Under the pieces are notes generated by a model. It did not search any database. It saw only the letters and a list, made by a program, of their open reading frames with translations, and had not been told where the DNA came from. Below are positions 8,066 through 11,816 of a stretch of DNA of 11,816 bases, piece by piece (the first letter of the stretch is position 1; every line of letters begins with the position of its first letter). The stretch comes from DATESZ01 sp035283845. GTDB taxonomy: Bacteria; Desulfobacterota; Syntrophia; Syntrophales; JACQWR01. The translations under genes were made by a program, and so were the position numbers. Location of the stretch: contig DATESZ010000268.1 of assembly GCA_035283845.1 (NCBI GenBank), positions 1 to 11,816 of the forward strand, given 5' to 3'.

Positions 8066-8179
8066 GAGCGCGATTTTGACCCGGCCTTGGCAGGTCTGGT
8101 CTTACAGCTTGTTATGAGGATTCAATTATGTTAAAAAAGCCAAAATTACCTTAAAAGATGCCGAAATATCAGGATTGTT
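8066..8179 (+). other. Spacer upstream of moaA with a possible short leader reading frame
   Basis: GAGGA (8116-8120), 7 bases before ATG 8128, could start an 8-residue peptide, MLKKPKLP, ending at 8154. A second frame with no start of its own reads VKKAKITLKDAEISGLL from 8130 and stops at 8181-8183, overlapping the moaA ATG as ATGA. The two frames meet at a run of six A (8133-8138). A candidate promoter TTGGCA (8087-8092), 17 bases, TGTTAT (8110-8115) would start RNA near 8122, which would leave the GAGGA out, so the two readings conflict. Confidence 0.3.
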
Positions 8180-9172
8180 ATGATTGACAGTTATGACAGA
8201 AATATAAATTATCTGAGAGTATCAATTACCGACAGATGCAACTTGCGGTGCACTTACTGTATGCCCAAGGAAGGGCTTTCCGCAACGGGGCATGAAGATA
8301 TTCTCAGTTATGAAGAAATATTAAGGATCGTAGCCGTTGCCGCCAGGGCGGGCATTGCCAAAGTCCGCATCACGGGCGGCGAACCTTTAGTAAGACGAGG
8401 GGTTGTAGATTTTATCAGCCGGCTTTCTTTTATCCCCGGCCTTAATGACATCAGCCTTACAACAAACGGCATACTTCTCGAAGACTTTGCTTTACCTCTC
8501 TTTAATGCTGGTATCAAAAGGATCAATATCAGTCTTGATTCCCTTGATGCGGAGAATTATGCCCATATAACAAGGGGGGGAAATCTGGAGGGCGTGCTCA
8601 GGGGTGTTGAGGCCGCCTATCAGGCAGGTTTTTATCCCATTAAAATCAATGCCGTTGTCATCAAAGGGGTCAATGATGATGAAATCCTGGATTTTGCCGT
8701 TTTGACTTTGAATAAACCATTTCAGATCAGATTCATCGAGCTGATGCCCATGGGACAGGCCGGTTCCGGTTATAAAGGGAGATATGTCTCCAATGACGTT
8801 ATTTTTGAGAGGATTAACAAATTTTATCGGCTTGAACCTGTTTCCGCCGGACATAATAATACCGACGGGCCGGCCCGCATGTACAGGATTGAGGGAGGTC
8901 TGGGAGAAATTGGCTTTATAAGTCCCATCAGTCGTCATTTCTGTAATGTCTGCAATCGCCTGCGCCTTACCGCCGACGGCCATCTCCGGGCATGCCTTCT
9001 TAAGGACAAGGATGTAAGTCTCAGGGAGGCGCTCCGCAGCGGGTGCAGCGATGATCAACTGCGAGACCTCATAAACTCTGTTGTTGCGGATAAACCGAGG
9101 CAGCACGAGATGGGCGGGGATGAAAATCATATAAGAAAGTGCGTAAAAGAAATGTCTTCCCTTGGGGGATGA
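8180..9172 (+). CDS. moaA: GTP 3',8-cyclase MoaA (molybdenum cofactor synthesis, radical SAM)
   Basis: MoaA makes the first step of molybdopterin synthesis: with MoaC it turns GTP into cyclic pyranopterin monophosphate, using a radical from S-adenosylmethionine. The 330-residue protein has the radical SAM cluster CNLRCTYC (Cys20, 24, 27), the SAM-binding GGEP (66-69), and the second 4Fe-4S site CNVC (255, 258) plus Cys272 that holds GTP. RLRLTADG between the cysteines is typical. It ends in the conserved Gly-Gly tail (SLGG) needed for activity, so all key residues are present and the gene should be functional. Start: ATG 8180 has AGGA 6 bases upstream, and the protein aligns from the usual N-terminus (RNINYLRVSITDRC). 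No other moa or moe gene lies in the window. The methyltransferase gene follows by 25 bases and is probably co-transcribed. Confidence 0.97.
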   Translation: MIDSYDRNINYLRVSITDRCNLRCTYCMPKEGLSATGHEDILSYEEILRIVAVAARAGIAKVRITGGEPLVRRGVVDFISRLSFIPGLNDISLTTNGILLEDFALPLFNAGIKRINISLDSLDAENYAHITRGGNLEGVLRGVEAAYQAGFYPIKINAVVIKGVNDDEILDFAVLTLNKPFQIRFIELMPMGQAGSGYKGRYVSNDVIFERINKFYRLEPVSAGHNNTDGPARMYRIEGGLGEIGFISPISRHFCNVCNRLRLTADGHLRACLLKDKDVSLREALRSGCSDDQLRDLINSVVADKPRQHEMGGDENHIRKCVKEMSSLGG

Positions 9173-9197
9173 GGTAAGTTTCAAAAGAGGCGCTGTA

Positions 9198-9968
9198 ATG
9201 ATTTTTGACGAGGAAACCGCTAAGAATTATGACGAATGGCTAAAAACCCCGCAAGGGCATTATATTGACAAAAGGGAAAAAACCCTGATCCTTGAGTTGA
9301 TAGCGCCCCGGCGGGGAGAGAAGTTGCTTGATGTAGGATGCGGCACAGGTGAACACCTGCTCTTTTTTAAAGACAGAGGCTGCGACGTGACCGGTATTGA
9401 GCCTTCCGTTCCCATGCTGAGAATCGCCAGGCAAAAGCTTGGCAATAACGTTGAGCTTTACCCGGGAAGGGCTGAAGAGCTTCCCTTTTCCGACAATGAA
9501 TTTGACATTGTTTCTCTTATTGCCTCTTTAGAATTTACCGATGATCCGGCAAAGGCAATCGGCGAGGCCATAAGGGTCTCCCGCGGACGTGTTTTCTTTG
9601 GCGTCCTGAACAGTTGCTCTTTTAAGGCTATCCAAAGAAGATTCGGGGGATTGTTTCGGCCTTCCTTTTATCGGAAAGTCCATTTTTCCCACATCTATGG
9701 ATTAACGGGCATGGTAAGGCAGTTCCTGCCTGATGTGCGTATCCAATGGGGAAGCGTCATTTTTTTACCTGCCGGCTGGTACGGATTTGCTGTCGGGCTG
9801 GAAGAGACAATCCCCGTAATGAAAAATCCCTTCGGCGCTTTTCTGGGCATTTCTTTTCCCGTGACTTTTAATCTGATGACCGTACAGGATATTATCGGCG
9901 ATCCCTTCAAAATGAAGGCGAAAAGCGGGCAGCCTATACAGGGGACCGTGAGAGAAATCATAGAATGA
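9198..9968 (+). CDS. Class I SAM-dependent methyltransferase (Methyltransf_11 type)
   Basis: A 256-residue soluble protein. The SAM-binding fold starts at about residue 41 with motif I LLDVGCGTGEHL (43-54), then the acidic residue Glu68 in GIEPS that would bind the ribose, and AEELPFSDNEFDIVSL (92-107) with the usual post-motif segments. The C-terminal third is unlike the common core and may hold the substrate pocket. The acceptor (small molecule, lipid or other) is unknown. An earlier TTG at 9162 would overlap the end of moaA; I prefer ATG 9198 because AGAGG (9186-9190) stands 7 bases before it and MIFDEETAKNYDEW is a natural start for this family. The tight spacing behind moaA suggests one transcript, but a role in molybdenum cofactor chemistry is not shown. 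Confidence 0.85.
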   Translation: MIFDEETAKNYDEWLKTPQGHYIDKREKTLILELIAPRRGEKLLDVGCGTGEHLLFFKDRGCDVTGIEPSVPMLRIARQKLGNNVELYPGRAEELPFSDNEFDIVSLIASLEFTDDPAKAIGEAIRVSRGRVFFGVLNSCSFKAIQRRFGGLFRPSFYRKVHFSHIYGLTGMVRQFLPDVRIQWGSVIFLPAGWYGFAVGLEETIPVMKNPFGAFLGISFPVTFNLMTVQDIIGDPFKMKAKSGQPIQGTVREIIE

Positions 9969-9974
9969 TGGCGG

Positions 9975-9992
9975 CTCCGTATTATTACGGGG
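9975..9992. terminator. Stem-loop between convergent genes, possible weak bidirectional terminator
   Basis: CTCCGTA (9975-9981) pairs with TACGGGG (9986-9992), one G-T wobble, around the loop TTAT. It fills most of the 28-base gap between the methyltransferase stop (9968) and the M23 peptidase stop (9997), where a shared terminator would be expected. No T-run follows on either strand, so efficiency may be low. Confidence 0.45.
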
Positions 9993-9996
9993 TGTA

Positions 9997-11331
9997 TCAA
10001 TTGCCTGGCGCCAGCTTACTCGTGACGTTATCGTTAATCCAGTGTGGATCCCACCACTCCACCGGGTTGATAAACTGACCGCCCGCCAGCATGCCGAAAT
10101 GAAGATGGTCGCCGCCCGCAAGGCCCGTCATGCCGGTATTTCCGATTACATCGCCCTTTTTTACCTGCTGGCCCGCCTTGGCGTTTATTACCGACATGTG
10201 TCCATAGATACTGAAAATTCCGAAACCGTGGTCGATGAGAACCGTATTGCCGTAAATGCCGAGATTGCCGGTATACATGACGATCCCGTTGTTGCTTGCT
10301 TCCACGGGCGCATTGGCCAGAGAAGCGAGATCAACGCCTAAATGTATGCTTTCCCCGATTACCTTGTTTCCATACAGGTAGGCTCTTTTATCCGCGAACT
10401 GCGCCATGGGTGAGGCGTCTTTCATCCGGAGGAAAGTTCCCTCCCAGAGTTGCTGAGGCACAGATTTCCGGCACATTTCCCTGATGCGCTTCTCATTATC
10501 ATTCCGCATTGGACCGTTCACATAGATAAATATTTCCAGCGGGCTTTTCCCCTGTAATTCTGGAGGCAAGGGCTGAAAATCGGGCATCTTTTGATTGAGA
10601 AAACTGTCGGACAATTTCATCTTGTCGCTGCGGAATTTCTTCTTTCTGATAAGAGCAGAGAGGGCGATGGACGTTTCGTTTCCTCCTGAGTCACGGGCAA
10701 TCAATCTGAGGCCCGTTACTTTTCCCGCCGCGTCTGCCGGCAGGCCGAAATAGGTGATTGTTGCCGGCTTACCGGCGAAAATCGCCGGGTATCCCTGGGA
10801 AAAATCATTGTTTACCATTACCCCGCTCGTAACCGTCGGTTCGGAAGTTCTGAAAGCGACTACGGCGCATCCGCCGGGATTAATGTTATTCACAGGTGTA
10901 AGCAGATATATCTGCGGCGGTGTTAGATCAATGGTTACGGTTCTGGTGATAATCGTTTCATTTTTACTGAGGGAGTAATCTACGGCGGAAACGGTCAGCA
11001 TGGCTGGGCCATCGTGGAGTTTCAGGTCAAGGGGGGCAACAATTACGGTAACCGGCTTATTCTTTACCCCCTTTTGCGGAAATGTGGAAGCGGCAAGGAC
11101 ATGTGATTTGTTTTCCTGGCTTAAGGTGACGGATATGCTGCGAAGGCCGGTTTTAAGGTCTCCGAAGGAAATATTGATTGCCTTTTGCCGCCCGATTGAG
11201 CTTATCTCCTCGCCGAATTTAATGACAGGCTTCTCGCCTTCGCCTATGGTGTTAAAAAACCACCACCCGCCTCCTATGACTATAACGGTCAGAAATGCCA
11301 GAACCCAGACATATGTTTTTACGATTTTCAT
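9997..11331 (-). CDS. Membrane-anchored M23 (LytM-like) zinc metallopeptidase
   Basis: A 444-residue envelope protein expected to cut peptide cross-links of peptidoglycan or to act as a regulator of such cutting. Residues about 6-26 (YVWVLAFLTVIVIGGGWWFF) form an N-terminal membrane anchor or uncleaved signal. The middle part (about 35-230) is beta-rich with a TPPQIYLLTP segment like bacterial Ig-type repeats. The C-terminal M23 domain keeps the zinc set: HLGVD (His330, Asp334) and HLH (His409, His411), with GHMS (His378) between, so it looks catalytically active, unlike degenerate LytM factors. It ends shortly after NPVEWWDPHWI. A TTG at 11343 is possible, but ATG 11331 is better: GAGG (plus 11338-11341) lies 6 bases upstream. 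It converges with the methyltransferase gene and has its own promoter. Confidence 0.93.
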   Translation of the reverse strand: MKIVKTYVWVLAFLTVIVIGGGWWFFNTIGEGEKPVIKFGEEISSIGRQKAINISFGDLKTGLRSISVTLSQENKSHVLAASTFPQKGVKNKPVTVIVAPLDLKLHDGPAMLTVSAVDYSLSKNETIITRTVTIDLTPPQIYLLTPVNNINPGGCAVVAFRTSEPTVTSGVMVNNDFSQGYPAIFAGKPATITYFGLPADAAGKVTGLRLIARDSGGNETSIALSALIRKKKFRSDKMKLSDSFLNQKMPDFQPLPPELQGKSPLEIFIYVNGPMRNDNEKRIREMCRKSVPQQLWEGTFLRMKDASPMAQFADKRAYLYGNKVIGESIHLGVDLASLANAPVEASNNGIVMYTGNLGIYGNTVLIDHGFGIFSIYGHMSVINAKAGQQVKKGDVIGNTGMTGLAGGDHLHFGMLAGGQFINPVEWWDPHWINDNVTSKLAPGN

Positions 11332-11367
11332 CAGATACCTCAAAAAAGAATCAATGCGCTGCGCAAG

Positions 11368-11396
11368 CTTATAGTGATTTTTTACTCCCTTTGCAA
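11368..11396 (-). promoter_or_regulatory. Sigma-70-type promoter for the M23 peptidase gene
   Basis: Read on the - strand, TTGCAA (plus 11391-11396) and TATAAG (plus 11368-11373) are 17 bases apart. Transcription would start near 11361, giving a leader of about 30 bases that ends in GAGG and ATG 11331. A short dyad TGCGC-T-GCGCA (11355-11365) lies over the predicted start point. Confidence 0.6.
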
Positions 11397-11468
11397 GTTA
11401 AAAACAGGCATTACCGAAGGGAATCATTGCTTGATATTGTTTTTTATTGGTGAAAAAGAAATTGAAAC

Positions 11469-11480
11469 TATTTTGCAGTA
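11469..11480 (+). repeat. 12-base direct repeat, left copy
   Basis: TATTTTGCAGTA here is repeated exactly at 11556-11567. The 75 bases between the copies contain a short frame starting at ATG 11498 and GGGGTCGGACC. Confidence 0.7.
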
Positions 11481-11555
11481 TATTAAGGAAGAAAGCTATG
11501 ACAGGTCGTCCATGCGGTGTAATTTGATTGGGGTCGGACCAAGCTAAATTCCTGA

Positions 11556-11567
11556 TATTTTGCAGTA
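11556..11567 (+). repeat. 12-base direct repeat, right copy
   Basis: Exact second copy of TATTTTGCAGTA, 87 bases downstream of the first, start to start. The bases on either side of the two copies differ, so the match is limited to 12. Confidence 0.7.
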
Positions 11568-11597
11568 ATGTGCTCTGGAGGCAGCAGATTTTACGGC

Positions 11598-11633
11598 TAT
11601 AATGAGTTTTTTGGCAGGAAAACGCTCATTATA
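11598..11633. repeat. Inverted repeat TATAATGAG / CTCATTATA
   Basis: The perfect 9-base arms 11598-11606 and 11625-11633 are 18 bases apart; the inner TTTT and AAAA could extend the stem with a small bulge. Each arm contains a perfect TATAAT hexamer, facing each other on opposite strands, but neither has a good -35 at 16-18 bases. It may be an operator-like dyad, a hairpin, or the -10 of a weak promoter for the right-edge gene. Confidence 0.45.
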
Positions 11634-11779
11634 CGGAATCCGCTTAGCTCCGCCGTTCGGTTTGAAAAATTAATAATGCCCGTGCGCGAGAAAGTGGGAC
11701 TCTGGTAAGAAAATAAGTAATTCATCTCATGTAGATAGCAACGACGCGGGAAGATAGTAGAATGAATGGAGGATAAAGA

Positions 11780-11816
11780 ATGTCGACGCCGATCAAGATT
11801 TTCATTGGAAAAACAG
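11780..11816 (+). CDS. Start of an unidentified gene, cut by the window edge
   Basis: ATG 11780 follows GGAGG (11768-11772) with a 7-base gap, a strong start signal. Only twelve residues are visible, MSTPIKIFIGKT. A first beta strand of the KIFIG type is seen in some small glycosyltransferases, but twelve residues are too few to name the protein. It is transcribed away from the M23 peptidase gene. Confidence 0.65.
   Translation, partial: MSTPIKIFIGKT

Larger units (their letters stand above)
11344..11779. other. Non-coding region between the M23 peptidase and the right-edge gene
   Basis: This 436-base AT-rich spacer has no gene I can support. It holds the M23 promoter (11368-11396), a 12-base direct repeat (11469-11480 and 11556-11567), the near-palindrome GGGGTCGGACC (11530-11540), a 9-base inverted repeat (11598-11633), and a ribosome site at 11768-11772. 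A GTG-initiated frame (11374-11547) of 57 codons exists but overlaps the promoter and looks accidental. Confidence 0.6.

Noticed and set aside
8066..8179. Molybdenum cofactor riboswitch before moaA
   Set aside because: The spacer is short and AT-rich in its second half, and I cannot find the set of conserved stems expected of that motif.
8492..9184. 230-codon open frame on the - strand
   Set aside because: Antisense to moaA, which has every catalytic motif; no domain signal in the antisense product.
11374..11547. 57-codon GTG-started frame on the + strand
   Set aside because: It starts inside the M23 promoter, has no ribosome site, and resembles no family I know; its end is formed by the GGGGTCGGACC element.
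11611..11626. Sigma-54 promoter-like TTGGCAGGAAAACGCT
   Set aside because: The GC of the -12 box is one base too close to the GG of the -24 box, and the rest of the -12 consensus is missing.
11640..11662. Integron attC-like right half (CGCTTAGCTC then CGCCGTTCGG)
   Set aside because: The matching left half with the inverse core is not found within a normal attC distance upstream.

Overview
The window reads as an ordinary, gene-dense piece of a bacterial chromosome. It most likely comes from a Desulfobacterota (former Deltaproteobacteria) genome, possibly near Syntrophus or Smithella. The reasons are the order pnp, M16 zinc peptidase, dut on one strand, a stand-alone two-helix-pair rubrerythrin-like protein, the mixed protein style, and a C/G-rich palindrome between genes of a kind I associate with these genomes. 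The placement is inference; no search was run.

Layout. On the + strand, bases 2-2062 are polynucleotide phosphorylase, missing about its first two dozen residues at the window edge. It overlaps an M16 peptidase (2052-3308), followed by dUTPase (3366-3815). A long imperfect palindrome (3871-3937) separates these from a small diiron rubrerythrin-like protein (3958-4476). A convergent ABC-F ATPase lies on the - strand (4521-6497, TTG start). A divergent 302-base spacer holds a good promoter for an MFS transporter (6800-8065, +). Next come moaA (8180-9172, +) and a SAM methyltransferase (9198-9968, +), probably one transcript. A stem-loop fills the 28-base gap to a convergent, membrane-anchored M23 peptidase (9997-11331, -) that has its own good promoter. 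The last 436 bases before a truncated gene (starting at 11780) are mostly non-coding and hold a 12-base direct repeat, a 9-base inverted repeat and a possible transposon scar.

Function. The genes cover housekeeping work: RNA turnover (pnp), protein processing (M16), nucleotide pool cleaning (dut), oxidative-stress or iron chemistry (rubrerythrin-like), ribosome-associated ATPase (ABC-F), transport (MFS), molybdenum cofactor synthesis (moaA) and cell-wall cleavage (M23). Apart from pnp/M16 and moaA/methyltransferase they do not look like one pathway. I found no convincing undescribed system. The points most worth a second look are the direct-repeat scar near the right end, the possible leaderless start of dut, the short reading frame that runs into the moaA start, and the palindrome at 3871-3937.
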